NCBI GenBank assembly: GCA_032209605.1
Contig: JASFXZ010000001.1
Location: forward strand, 46,690,619-46,754,618
DNA length: 64,000 bases
Direction of reading: 5' to 3'
Source of the DNA: Mactromeris polynyma
Taxonomy: Eukaryota; Mollusca; Bivalvia; Venerida; Mactridae
Shown: in pieces, positions 21,625 to 32,153 of the stretch
Layout: each line of letters starts with the position of its first letter
Numbering within the stretch: the stretch's first letter is position 1
Translations under genes and position numbers: made by a program
The notes under the pieces: model-generated
Told to the model about the DNA's origin: nothing
Seen by the model: the letters and a program-made list of their open reading frames with translations, nothing else
The model's database searches: none

Positions 21625-24143
21625 ATGCTGCGCCTGATCAAACCGGGATCAAACGCCAAGTGTCGCGGGGCAATCATAGGAATATTGCTCATAACCGCAT
21701 ACTCGTTTTTACTGTGGAAACAAGGTACGGGTAGGATACAGTGTTTCTAAAGATATCTTTCTGCGCTCAGTTAATTGTATTGCAACGAGATGTTTCGTTA
21801 GAATAAATATTTTTACACTAAATAAATGAGAGAAAATTGCAGAATGCTGTCATAACTGTTAAAATATTCTAGTAATAAGATAAAGCGTTTTTAATTTACG
21901 TTTGAAAATAATTTCTCTTCTGTAATCTATTGATCAAAACTGGTTAAGCTGGAATCTCGATATCGATTTTCTGGTCATTTTCAAGGGGGCCAATCCACAA
22001 TATATTTCAAATTCAGCAATTGAACATAAGAAATTTATTATAAAGGTCAAATATCACGAATATATTTCAGAAAAGACGATAGATTCAAAAGACCCTCAAG
22101 AGGACCAAGCATTTATCGAACTTCCAAGTATATTGAAAAATGCAGAAACAACAGCAGGTGATTATGCAAACAAAAACAACCATTTACAACGATTTTCAAC
22201 GAGCGTCAGGTCTATATCCATGGATAGTCCTGCTAATGCACGCGACAACAGCAATGTTGAAGACAGCAATATAATCTCAGATAAAAGTTTAGAAAATAGA
22301 TTTCGTGACACAAAGTTTGCCATCAATAAGGAACACAAAAGTTCATTGAAGGTGATAATGTAGGTATAAGTGCTGTCGATGGGATAAATGAAATAAATAC
22401 ACTCTTAAACATTTCAGGACAGCATCAGAGTAAGGAGTCACCGAATCGTGAGAGCGAGGTGGAAGTGCTATCCTATAAAAGGATTGTTATAGTATTGGCA
22501 TACATGAGGACAGGCTCAACATTCACTGCATCCCTTCTACAAGAATACAAGAACACCTTTTATGTATTTGAACCATTAGGAGCTTTAATGAGAAATGATT
22601 TCAAATACAAGGAAACGGAGCTTAAGTATATAAATGGCACCTTGAGGTAAGTAGTCTCAAAAATATGTAAACAGTATAACATAACCGTTTATGGTCGCAG
22701 TGATCTTTCCGTTTTGAATCCCACCCAGGATGTAGAATGTGTATGTGCGGAAGTTGTCTGTCTAGCTGGCTTGTGGGGGTCGATGGCTCTACCCAGGTGT
22801 ACGCTTATGTCAACAATTATGCTAGAAGGGGGAACTGGGTCTACCTCCACTCTTGGAAAGTCAACACATGACCATGGCTGTTTATGTGACTTAGAGTCCC
22901 ATATAAACATATACATAACCAAATTAGTTCCTTTCTGTCCAGATATTCATTTATGGTCAGTGTTGACCATACTCTAAATTATCTCCCCTGTCCGGTTTGG
23001 TCGGGCGTTATGTCACTTGATGCCAATCTTGAAGTCGTTGGTGCGAACCCCGGGCAAGGCATATGTTCTCTGTGATAATTTCATTGGAGATTTTGCACCT
23101 GAATTCATTAGTCTTTAACCTCTGTTTATGTGGGGAAGGTGTCAGTTGCTTGCGGAAGGACATGTAGTACAATGTAGTTTGTAACCCAGTAACACCGGTT
23201 AGGTCGACTGAACATCTCGCATAACTGAAACAACTAAAACGCTGTTCATAGCGACACAAAACTCAAACTTCATCATAGTATATAAGTATATTAGTATGTC
23301 TATTTCAGGAAGTACGAGACTTCAATGCTTCAGGAAGTTGCAATAAATGAAATATGGAGCTGGTTAACCTGTCAGATTGGCAATATAAGCGAGAGAAGCT
23401 TGACAATACCTACTCATACTACGTTTACAAAATCCATGAAGAACTTCAATGTATGTTATGATGTTGCCAAGAAACAAAAGTCGCAATATGATATTAATCA
23501 GTGTCTCAAAACAGTAACGACCTTGTGCCGAAAAGCACCTTTGTTAGTGCTAAAGTTTATCAGGCTAAGAATGTCAGAGATACTTAAACTACTACCGTAT
23601 TTCCCCAATATGAAAGTACTACATCTCGTTAGAGACCCCAGGGGGATGTTAAACTCAAGAGAACACGTAGCTAAGTATTTTCATTACCAAAAGGACGTAT
23701 TAAAACTTTGTGATTGGACACAGAAAGATTTAACTATCACAAAAACGATACAACAAAAATATCCAGGCCGCATTAAAATTTTGTTCTATGAAGATATGAC
23801 TGAACGACCATTAGACACTGCAAAGGCTATTTCAGAATTTAGCGGAATAGAATTTACGGACCACATGAAAAGTTATATCATATCCCAGACTTCCTCAGAA
23901 CATAACTCATGTAATTATTGTACCGCGAGAGCAAATTCGACAATGACGGCCAACAAGTGGAGATTAGTGTTGGATCCAAAACATGCTCGATTCGTTTACA
24001 AGACTTGTGAAAGTAGCAACAAATATTTAGGGTATTTGCCATTTACTTCCATTGTTGATCGACGGAACCTCAACATACCATCACGAAAACGATTAGACAA
24101 AAATGATTTAATGTTGAATGGTTACTTAGTTAAACCTCAATAA
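21625..24143 (+). CDS. Golgi carbohydrate sulfotransferase, four coding exons
   Basis: Predicted coding exons are 21625-21724, 22071-22157, 22418-22646 and 23309-24143. All have GT-AG borders and compatible phases, giving 416 residues. The protein is type II: a short basic cytoplasmic end, a hydrophobic anchor at about residues 16-31, a polar stem, then the catalytic domain. The 5'-phosphosulfate-binding loop of PAPS is RTGST at 93-97. The 3'-phosphate site is LVRDPRG at 245-251 with Ser 255 in SRE. These identify the family that moves sulfate from PAPS to carbohydrate, as in CHST1/CHST3-type enzymes; the length fits. The acceptor sugar cannot be told. The ATG follows an AG acceptor, so a 5' non-coding exon is expected. 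The exon-2 frame stays open past its donor to a TAG at 22361-22363, a possible retained-intron form. Intron 3 holds two SINEs. Confidence 0.85.
22690..22885 (+). repeat. SINE with conserved central domain (sulfotransferase intron 3)
   Basis: GAATCCCACCCAGGATGTAGAATGT, AGCTGGCTTGTGGGGGTCGATGG and GCTCTACCCAGGTG match in order the SINE at 54881 (CATCCGGGATGTAGAATGT, AGCTGGCTTACAGGAGATCGG, TTCTACCCACGTG). The central block is a domain shared by many invertebrate SINEs. The 3' part continues CTCCACTCTTGGAAAGTC. Only the B-box side of the tRNA head remains. Confidence 0.75.
22983..23270 (+). repeat. Second SINE in sulfotransferase intron 3
   Basis: A tRNA-like head (TTTGGTCGGGCGTTATGTC, then the B-box-like GGTGCGAACCCCGG) is followed by GGGGAAGGTGTCAGTTGCTT and GCGGAAGGACATG. 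It continues with CACCGGTTAGGTCGACTG and CATAACTGAAACAACTAAAA. I recognise this order as a common bivalve SINE type. It lies in the same orientation just behind the SINE at 22690-22885. Confidence 0.7.
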
Positions 24144-24181
24144 TGTAATGTTTATTCAGTAGGGTCGAAGTATTTTTTTCA

Positions 24182-24187
24182 AATAAA
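24182..24187 (+). terminator. Poly(A) signal for the sulfotransferase gene
   Basis: AATAAA lies about 40 bp after the TAA stop at 24141-24143, in the right orientation. Confidence 0.55.
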
Positions 24188-24302
24188 TCACACATAATAT
24201 AATTATAATACTACAGTTTCTTACTATATTTTTTAACTTAGATGTCAAATTTCATACATTTGGAAGTCGCAAGAGTAATATGAAAGAATAAAAAGCGATC
24301 AA

Positions 24303-24468
24303 CGCCAGTACATAGTACGGGTTCGGCCGTTAGTATGTACCGGGTTGTTTTATGAGTTACTCCCCTTGTATAGAAAACCCATCTGTTTCCGGTTTTGTCG
24401 AGACATTGTTGGAACTTTGTTTGCATTAAAGTTATACTCAATTACCTTGTGTAGTTTCCTTACTGGCG
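24303..24468 (+). repeat. 5' LTR (166 bp)
   Basis: Runs from CGCCAGTACATAG to TTTCCTTACTGGCG. The ends are an 8-bp inverted repeat, CGCCAGTA and TACTGGCG, rather than the usual TG...CA. One base differs from the 3' LTR. Confidence 0.92.
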
Positions 24469-24482
24469 TGGTGGCAGCGGTG
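24469..24482 (+). promoter_or_regulatory. Primer-binding site of the retrotransposon
   Basis: TGGTGGCAGCGGTG starts directly after the 5' LTR. Its complement ends in CCA, as the 3' end of a tRNA primer must. Which tRNA is used cannot be told from 14 bases. Confidence 0.7.
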
Positions 24483-24624
24483 TTAACGAACCTACATCAG
24501 TTCCACTTCATGTACAACGGCCACAGATAATTATACAGTAAGAAGTTACCATTCCAAAAGAGGAAAGGCAAGGCAAGCAAAAAGCTGCATGTTAACGTGA
24601 AGTTTTACTTTAAATTGAACAATC

Positions 24625-27600
24625 ATGGCACATGGCATGGCGTCAAAATTTACAATATACATTGACTCTGGACCAAAATTTTGCCAGATTTTAGTGGATG
24701 GCACAACATGGACCAAAAAGACCGCCGCAGATCCGATACGTGGCTTCATTGATGATGACCATGAGGGGGGACGGACAGCTGCACAAAAGGTTACACACTT
24801 GGAGTTGATGTTAGGCCAAATTGCCAATTATTGCCCGGTCATAGCGCGCAATACAATAGTGAAGAACTCGACTAGTGTTAACTGTATTTGGCAGGCTATT
24901 AGGTTACATTACGGATTCCAGTCGACTGGGGGTCACTTTCTAGATTTCAGCGATATTAAGTTAGAGCCTGGAGAAAGACCCGAGGATTTGTATCAGCGAT
25001 TAGCTAGTTTCATTGACGACAATCTTTTGAAAGCTGGGGGGTCCATATCCCACCACGGAGAAGTTCCAGATAATGAAGAGGAAACTACTCCTACTGTGGA
25101 AAATTTTATAGTGCTTACTTGGCTAAGACTTATTCATTCTCAGCTTCCATCTCTTGTCAAACAAAAATACGCTACTGAGTTACGCTCCAGAACATTAGCT
25201 TCGTTAAAGCCTGAAATATCATTGGCCATTAACAGTCTTCTAGACGAAGTCCATACATTAGCTGACGCAAAAGTACTACGGTCAACTTTTCGCGCACCAT
25301 CAGGTCCAAGGCGCAGCAGTCAACGAACTCTTGTATGTCCCATATGTAAACAGGCAGGTCGGTCTAAATTTCAACACTTCTTGAGTAAATGCAAGTTCTT
25401 ACCTGAGGAAGACAGGAAGTACATCACCACATCTGGCAAGATTCGCCAAGCTAGTAACCTTGAGTCTGATGAGGAAGTTGAAGATGACCAGAGTGAAGAG
25501 TCGGACTCTCAATACACTGCGCATAGTCAAAGGGTTGTGCATCCTGTATCTAGACGCGTTTGTACAAAGCAATCTCCCTCTATGAAAGTTTTCTATAAGC
25601 ATTTCCCATTGAAATTAACATTAGATAGTGGTGCGGAGATCAGCATGATTAAACACTCAGTGGCAGATTACTTAGGTGCTCCTATAAGGCGCACTAACCA
25701 AAGTGCCTTACAGGCGGATGGTGTTACACCTCTCAAAATTGTTGGAGAAACTCACATAACCCTGACAAGGGGTAAATGCGATATGCTGCTAGAAGCTTTG
25801 GTGGTCAATGATTTAGATGTTGAGGTGCTAGCTGGAATTCCATTTATGACCACTAATGACATTGCCATTCGACCTGCAAAACATGAAATCTCCATTGGTA
25901 GTGAGGATAAGGTATTCTATGGAGTCGGCGATGCAAAGAAACAAACAAATGTTGTTAGAAGAACCCAGGCTTTTGTTTTAAGATCTGATTCACCGTCTTC
26001 TGTTGTTTGGCCTGGATCATTTATTGAAATTAACCTACCTCAGGTCTTAGACTCTGATGGAACTATTGCTATTGAACCTAAACCTTCATGTGACAAGGCC
26101 CTGTGGCCTAAACCTCAAATTCTAGATGCTATTAGTGGTCGGATCAGATTAAATAACGATACCTCTGAGCCTCAACGTGTACTAAAACATGAGCATGTTG
26201 CATTTGCTAGATACACTATTACCAACAATTCGCAAGTGATGGAACCACCTACTGACATACAACCATTAGTATCGTCAATTGTATCAAATGACAGTACTCA
26301 GTTATATTCTGGTTGTGTTTCCCTGGACCCTGACAATATGTTACCAGAGACTTCTCAGAGTCAATTCATAGAACTATTGCAAAAATTTGATGAAGTATTC
26401 TCACCAAGTATCACAGGTTACAATGGCGCAGCTGGCAAGTTTGAAGCTACAGTAAATATGGGTCCCGTTCTACCTCCTCAGCGGAAGGGAAGAGTACCCC
26501 AGTACAACAAAAACAAGCTTGTTGAGTTGCAACAAAAGTTTGATGACTTGGAAAGACAAGGTGTGTTTAGCAAACCTGAAGACGTGAACGTCACAGCTGA
26601 ATATCTTAACCCTTCCTTTCTTGTCAAGAAACCACAGGGAGGATACCGCCTTGTTACAGCATTCTCTGAGGTTGGAAGGTATAGCAAGCCTCAACCAAGC
26701 CTACTGCCAGATGTAGATTCCACGTTGCGTACAATTGGTCAATGGAAGTATATCATCAAGACTGATTTGACAAGTGCATTTTACCAAATTCCTTTATCAA
26801 AACAGTCCATGAAGTATTGTGGTGTAGCTACCCCATTTCGAGGTGTGAGAGTGTATACTCGTTGTGCCATGGGCATGCCAGGATCCGAGACAGCTTTAGA
26901 AGAACTAATGTGTCGTGTACTTGGCGACCTTGTTCAGGAGGGTGTAGTAGCCAAACTTGCTGATGACTTATATTGTGGTGCTAATTCTCTAGATGATTTA
27001 GTGTTCAATTGGCAACGTGTTCTTGAAATCTTGCTGAAATGCCGTTTACGTTTGTCACCTTCTAAAACAGTAATTTGTCCTAAGTCTACAGTGATACTGG
27101 GTTGGGTGTGGTCCAACGGCCAGATTTCTGCCAGTTCCCATCGTATAGCCACCTTATCATCATGTCAACCTCCAGAGACAGTTCATGGCCTACGTTCATT
27201 CATTGGTGCTTATAAGGTTTTGGGCAGAGTTATACCTCATAGCTCGTCATATCTCAGCCCTTTAGATGAACTAGTTGCAGGAAAACAGTCCCAGGAGAAA
27301 TTGAGGTGGACTGATTCCAGTTTAAAGTTTTTCAGTGATGCTCAGTCTGTTCTTAAAACCCACAAGGCCATCGCACTACCTAGACCTTCAGACCAACTTT
27401 GGATTGTCACAGATGGTTCAGTAACTAGGAGGGGCATAGGTGCTACATTATATGTAACTAGGAATCAGGAGTTACTCTTAGCAGGTTTTTTCAGTGCAAA
27501 ATTAAGAAAGCACCAGGTAACTTGGCTGCCATGTGAGATCGAGGCCTTGAGTATTGCAACGGCTGTGAAGCATTTCAGTCCATATATTATACAATCACAC

Positions 27601-29424
27601 AAGCAGGCTTGTGCCCTCACTGATAGTCGACCATGTGTACAAGCCATAGAAAAGCTGTGTCGAGGAGAATTCTCTGCGAGTCCTAGGGTGACGTCCTTCC
27701 TTTCAATTGTGAGTAGATACCAAGTTAGCGTTAGACATCTAGCGGGATCTTCAAATGTTCCGTCAGACTTTTCTAGCCGTAATGCTCAGGAGTGCACTGA
27801 GCCTAATTGCCAAATATGTACTTTCATTTGCCATACTGAGGACTCAGTCGTTCGTTCGGTGCGGGTAGAAGACATAGTTAACCAATCAATACGTCTACCA
27901 TTCTCCACAAGATCATCTTGGCTTCAGATCCAGTCAGAGTGTTCGGATCTTCGACGCACACATGCGCACTTAAAACAAGGTACCCGCCCTTCAAAGAAGC
28001 TCACCAATCTCAAAGATGTAAAACGTTACCTGCATAATGTCTCAATTGCAAAGGATGGTTTGTTGGTGGTAAAGCGTACTGATCCATTACTACCATCATC
28101 TGAGTTGATTGTTGTTCCTCGGTCTGTCCTTGATGGTCTTGTCAATGCTCTTCACATCAAGTTAGATCATCCTTCTGGACATCAACTTGAACTAGTCATG
28201 AAACGCCACTTCTATGCCTTGGATTTGCATAGTGCGATTGAACGAACAACCGCGCAGTGTCATTTATGTGCTTCATTAAAAAAGTTCCCAGAGTGTGCTC
28301 GTGAACAGTCTAGTGAGGATCCCCCAGAATGCATTGGTGCTCGTTTCGCGGCTGACATTTTGAAACGCTATCAACAAACAATCCTAATTTTACGTGAAAC
28401 AGTTACTTCGTACACCAATGCAAGTATTATAACAGATGAAAAAAGTGACACAATCAGAGAGGCCTTAGCATGTTTAAGTTCAGAGTTACATCCAATAGAT
28501 GGCCCACCGGCAGTGATTCGTGTTGATCCAGCTCCAGGATTTGTGACTTTACGCTCTGATGACACATTTAGTAGACTTAATATTGTCCTTGAGATTGGAC
28601 GAGTGAAAAACATTAACAAAAACCCTGTGGCAGAGAAGGCCATTCAGGAGTTGGAAAATGAACTTCTACGTTATGAGCCAGGAGGTGGATCGGTCTCAAA
28701 CCTTGGTTTAGCCATTTGTGTTGCCAGACTCAATTCGCGCTTACGTAAATCAGGTCTGTCTTCGCGCGAAATGTGGACGCAAAGATCTCAATTCACGCAT
28801 GATCAGCTTCCTATATCAGACAGAGATGTCATCATTCAACAATTTGAGTCGCGTAATATCAACCATTCTTACAGTGAAAAATCCAAGGGTAAAGGACAGA
28901 CAACTCGCAAGTCTGATGTTGTTAGTGTTGGCGATTTGGTGTACCTTTATTCTGATAAAAGTAAGCTAAAGGCAAGGAACAGATACTTAGTCGTGTCGTG
29001 TGACGGTGAATGGTGTTTCGTCAAAAAGTTTGTAGGGAATCAACTACGCGCGTCATCATACAAAGTGAAACAAACTGAATGTTATCGTGTGCAAAGTGAT
29101 TTTAACCTAAACAGCTGTACTTCATTCCATTCAGCGTCATACGGGGATTCTGATTCCGAGTGTGAAATTCAGTGCGATGAAAGGCTACCCCCTACTCCTG
29201 CTGAAATACCGACAACATTGTCACTTCCAGACAAATCGTGTGATTCTGCGGATTTTGTACCAGTTATCATCGGTCAACATATTATAGAGCCTTCATTAGA
29301 AGTCGCAGAACCCCAATCATCATCAGTAGCTAGCGAAAACCCTGTGTTATGTGCTGATAGCAATTCTAGACCTAAACGTACAACACGAGCTCCAAAGTAC
29401 CTATCTGACTTTGAACTTACATAA
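24625..29424 (+). CDS. Gag-Pol polyprotein of the LTR retrotransposon
   Basis: One uninterrupted frame of 1,599 residues, with no frameshift between Gag and Pol. The Gag region is followed by a single zinc-knuckle-like motif at about 238-256 (CPIC...H...C). The aspartic protease has LDSGA at 333-337. The reverse transcriptase has TDLTSAFYQIPL and LADD at 778-781, where most relatives have YxDD. RNase H has TDGS with Asp 930 and a later LTDSR. Integrase has an HH-CC zinc finger (His 1177/1182, Cys 1212/1215) and catalytic Asp 1244, Asp 1301 and Glu 1337, an exact D35E spacing. The C-terminus is acidic and ends in a basic RPKRTTRAPK stretch. All key motifs are present, so the element may still be active. 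Gag is presumably released by proteolysis or internal mechanisms, since no recoding signal is needed. Confidence 0.92.
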   Translation: MAHGMASKFTIYIDSGPKFCQILVDGTTWTKKTAADPIRGFIDDDHEGGRTAAQKVTHLELMLGQIANYCPVIARNTIVKNSTSVNCIWQAIRLHYGFQSTGGHFLDFSDIKLEPGERPEDLYQRLASFIDDNLLKAGGSISHHGEVPDNEEETTPTVENFIVLTWLRLIHSQLPSLVKQKYATELRSRTLASLKPEISLAINSLLDEVHTLADAKVLRSTFRAPSGPRRSSQRTLVCPICKQAGRSKFQHFLSKCKFLPEEDRKYITTSGKIRQASNLESDEEVEDDQSEESDSQYTAHSQRVVHPVSRRVCTKQSPSMKVFYKHFPLKLTLDSGAEISMIKHSVADYLGAPIRRTNQSALQADGVTPLKIVGETHITLTRGKCDMLLEALVVNDLDVEVLAGIPFMTTNDIAIRPAKHEISIGSEDKVFYGVGDAKKQTNVVRRTQAFVLRSDSPSSVVWPGSFIEINLPQVLDSDGTIAIEPKPSCDKALWPKPQILDAISGRIRLNNDTSEPQRVLKHEHVAFARYTITNNSQVMEPPTDIQPLVSSIVSNDSTQLYSGCVSLDPDNMLPETSQSQFIELLQKFDEVFSPSITGYNGAAGKFEATVNMGPVLPPQRKGRVPQYNKNKLVELQQKFDDLERQGVFSKPEDVNVTAEYLNPSFLVKKPQGGYRLVTAFSEVGRYSKPQPSLLPDVDSTLRTIGQWKYIIKTDLTSAFYQIPLSKQSMKYCGVATPFRGVRVYTRCAMGMPGSETALEELMCRVLGDLVQEGVVAKLADDLYCGANSLDDLVFNWQRVLEILLKCRLRLSPSKTVICPKSTVILGWVWSNGQISASSHRIATLSSCQPPETVHGLRSFIGAYKVLGRVIPHSSSYLSPLDELVAGKQSQEKLRWTDSSLKFFSDAQSVLKTHKAIALPRPSDQLWIVTDGSVTRRGIGATLYVTRNQELLLAGFFSAKLRKHQVTWLPCEIEALSIATAVKHFSPYIIQSHKQACALTDSRPCVQAIEKLCRGEFSASPRVTSFLSIVSRYQVSVRHLAGSSNVPSDFSSRNAQECTEPNCQICTFICHTEDSVVRSVRVEDIVNQSIRLPFSTRSSWLQIQSECSDLRRTHAHLKQGTRPSKKLTNLKDVKRYLHNVSIAKDGLLVVKRTDPLLPSSELIVVPRSVLDGLVNALHIKLDHPSGHQLELVMKRHFYALDLHSAIERTTAQCHLCASLKKFPECAREQSSEDPPECIGARFAADILKRYQQTILILRETVTSYTNASIITDEKSDTIREALACLSSELHPIDGPPAVIRVDPAPGFVTLRSDDTFSRLNIVLEIGRVKNINKNPVAEKAIQELENELLRYEPGGGSVSNLGLAICVARLNSRLRKSGLSSREMWTQRSQFTHDQLPISDRDVIIQQFESRNINHSYSEKSKGKGQTTRKSDVVSVGDLVYLYSDKSKLKARNRYLVVSCDGEWCFVKKFVGNQLRASSYKVKQTECYRVQSDFNLNSCTSFHSASYGDSDSECEIQCDERLPPTPAEIPTTLSLPDKSCDSADFVPVIIGQHIIEPSLEVAEPQSSSVASENPVLCADSNSRPKRTTRAPKYLSDFELT

Positions 29425-29980
29425 ATTAATGTAGTTACAGTATCTTAATTAACCCATACAGACAATATATCATGTATACATGTACTATTATTCCATTTGT
29501 ATATTTGTGTTTTACTAGGATATACATGCTGGTGTGTAATGATTCCACAGGCAATTACTTTAGAAATACTACATTTTACAATCAGGTTGTTACCAAAAAT
29601 CCGCTTTTAGCCTCAGGCCTTAATACAACTGATTTATGTTATAACTATAGTTAGACATTCATGTTATGGCCATATTTAGAATGTTCTGTACATTTGGTTG
29701 GGATTTATTCACAGTTACTTATGCTATTTTATTTTGTATGTATGTGCAGGGAGCAAATGTTATAGATTTTTCTTTGTTTATGTTAAGTGGTGTATAGGTT
29801 TACTTTAACATTTAATATATCATGGTATACATTGACACATGGGTAGATCTAATAATGATAAGAAACATTTTATGATGACAGTTACGGTGTGGAATTTTGT
29901 GCTGTACTATCGCACTTTATGATTTAAGTAGTATTAGATACATAGATATGTATAGTTTCCATAAAAAGAAAAAGAGATAG
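29425..29980 (+). other. Retrotransposon 3' untranslated region with polypurine tract
   Basis: A 556-bp non-coding stretch between the Gag-Pol stop and the 3' LTR. It ends in AAAAAGAAAAAGAGATAG (29963-29980), a purine-rich tract touching the LTR, as expected for plus-strand priming. The stretch is long for such an element and carries no env-like frame. Confidence 0.75.
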
Positions 29981-30146
29981 CGCCAGTACATAGTACGGGT
30001 TCGGCCGTTAGTATGTACCGGGTTGTTTTATGAGTTACTCCCCTTGTATAGAAAACCCATCTGTTTCCGGTTTTGTCGAGACATTGTTGGAACTTTGTTT
30101 GTATTAAAGTTATACTCAATTACCTTGTGTAGTTTCCTTACTGGCG
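29981..30146 (+). repeat. 3' LTR (166 bp)
   Basis: Same termini and length as the 5' LTR, with a single C-to-T difference near 30102. Confidence 0.92.
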
Positions 30147-31354
30147 CAATTAGAAAAATACTGAACTGTTGCTATGTAGTAAACGATATTACTAACGGAT
30201 GTACTATTCTATTATTTTTCACATTGTATCAATGAAAATGTAATAAGTACTATATTAAGATTTATATTATGTCAATCAATCATACTATTGCATGTCAAAC
30301 GACCATTGACCAATGTATAATATTTCGTTATTTTTGTATATATATTTGCATTGTTTATGTGAAATTAAGGACAGTATGCCAAATAGTTCTGAATAAACTA
30401 TCTACAACATGGTATATAACCAAGAAATTGACTTAAACTGCTTATTAAATCATTTTACTTGTCGATTATATCGCCCAAAGAATCTTTGAATGTTGTATAA
30501 ATATTTAAAAATCATTTTGAGGTTATTAATGAAAATTCAGAAGTAAAATGCCAAGTAAAATACATTTAGACACTTCTTCAAGCGAAAAAGAGATTACAAT
30601 ATGCATTGTCAACATTACCAAATGAAAACAGACAGAAAAGGATCGGGTATTTAAAAAAGAACCTGATCAGATAAGTCGATGACTATCGTCTCATCTTTAT
30701 ATACATTGTGTATCTTACATGCAATACTCGGACCGCGTGGGTGAGAGGGTTTGACTTATGTACCAGTAATTATATGAACTATAAAATATGAATTAATTGG
30801 TTATGTTTGATATAATATTGATGTTGTTTTCATCCCTTGTGGCCTACGAATACGAACTGTCTGGCCTTGTTCCGTGATGCGTTGTCTGCCTAATACAGAA
30901 ACATTTAAAAATAATTATAGGAACTATTTGATGCATCATCAGTGATATCAATAATAGTTCATTCTTATATGTATGTGTCTTATGTAAGTGTCTGTTGTTG
31001 TTTTATTTCAATTTTTATTTTCAGATCATCTTAACTTTTTGTAGTTTTTAATAGTCTCATTTACATCCTGATGTTAAAACACGATGTTACAATTTATTGT
31101 GTGTGTGCGTGTGTGAATGCTTACGTGTTTGTGACGGTGTGCGTGTGTGAATTATTGTTTGTTTGTGCGTGTTTATCTTGTTAATAGAAGGTCACATTGA
31201 AAATAAGATGTACACTTTATTGTTAACCTTAATATGTTACCTTCTGAAAATAAAGAATTTATTATAATTATCAAATAAAGAATGTATTATAATTATTATT
31301 ATGTAATCAGACGGCATCCATTAATAAACCTCTTTGTTGTCCCCCTAATTTATA
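30147..31354. other. No recognisable gene
   Basis: AT-rich spacer with a GTGTGTGCGTGTGTG-type microsatellite near 31099-31170. No coding exon found on either strand. The minus strand was read for the missing receptor exon without success. Confidence 0.5.
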
Positions 31355-31485
31355 GTCGGCCAGACCATTCCTTGCACCCCTATTCCCATACATGTTCATC
31401 CTGGCATCCCATCAGTCCCGTATGATTGTATACTGCTTTTTCCATATGTTCTGTGTATGGGGAGGCATTGTTTTGATAGGATATA
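31355..31485 (+). repeat. Dispersed repeat, partner of 1030-1225
   Basis: CCAGACCATTCCTTGCACCC and GTATGGGGAGGCATTG correspond in order and spacing to the inverted copy near the window start. Boundaries are approximate. Confidence 0.5.
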
Positions 31486-31955
31486 CCGAAACACTTATAT
31501 TTAAAGTTATTCAAATCTGGTATTAAGGGTCATTATTGCGTATAGTTCGAGCTATGTATCATGTGTTAAATCATGTAGAATTACTCTTGAGTTTATTGTA
31601 TTACTGTTGGCATATGGCATTGCTATTTTTGCCTAATCTTCACAAGAGCTACAAAAAAACTTAAATAATCGAAATTGTGAAAAGTGGAGATTAAAGGTAT
31701 ACAATGTATGTTGAAAAACTAAAATCACGATTATTTGTTCGGTAGTACAACTAGTTCTATGGCAATTTTCGACAGTCGCATCGCCTTAATACGAAAACCA
31801 CCTTTTCCGGAAGTGGCGCAAGAATAACAGGTAAGAGATTTGGTTAAAAATAGTTACCTGCATAACATACTCAATACTGGTAGTAATGAATGGTTCAACA
31901 ATGAAAAATAATGATTCGTACTTTCTGTAAATCTGGAAGTGTTTAATACAAACCA

Positions 31956-32110
31956 GTGTTCAATACCGAACAACTAGGTGCTTTCAGCGCTTTGATTAGA
32001 AAACGTGGCGGACTTTTGGCGGGTGAATCTTGGGTGTATGATGATAATGCTATTGAAGTTACTAACGAGTTTAACTACCTCGGAACTGTTTTTAATTATA
32101 CTGGCATACC
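31956..32110 (+). pseudogene. LINE reverse-transcriptase C-terminal fragment
   Basis: The frame reads RKRGGLLAGESWVYDDNAIE and then VTNEFNYLGTVFNYTG. This matches the stretch just after the RT core in LINEs, where the pattern KGG, W.YD/G...EVV..FNYLG..F is typical. Only about 50 residues remain and the frame then runs into unrelated sequence and a stop. Confidence 0.65.
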
Positions 32111-32153
32111 TGTGCAGCTTTCTGGGATAAATATCAAGATTGATCTCCCTTGA

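Larger units (their letters stand above)
24303..30146 (+). mobile_element. Apparently intact Ty3/Gypsy-type LTR retrotransposon
   Basis: A complete element of 5,844 bp: 5' LTR, primer-binding site, one Gag-Pol frame, polypurine tract, 3' LTR. The two LTRs (166 bp each) differ at one base only (GTTTGCATTAAAG against GTTTGTATTAAAG), which means a very recent insertion. The domain order protease, RT, RNase H, integrase and a DD35E integrase place it with Ty3/Gypsy elements; the lineage is not resolved. There is no env-like frame. Both flanks show CAA next to the LTR ends, too short to prove a target duplication. It lies 160 bp beyond the sulfotransferase stop, in the same orientation. Confidence 0.92.
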
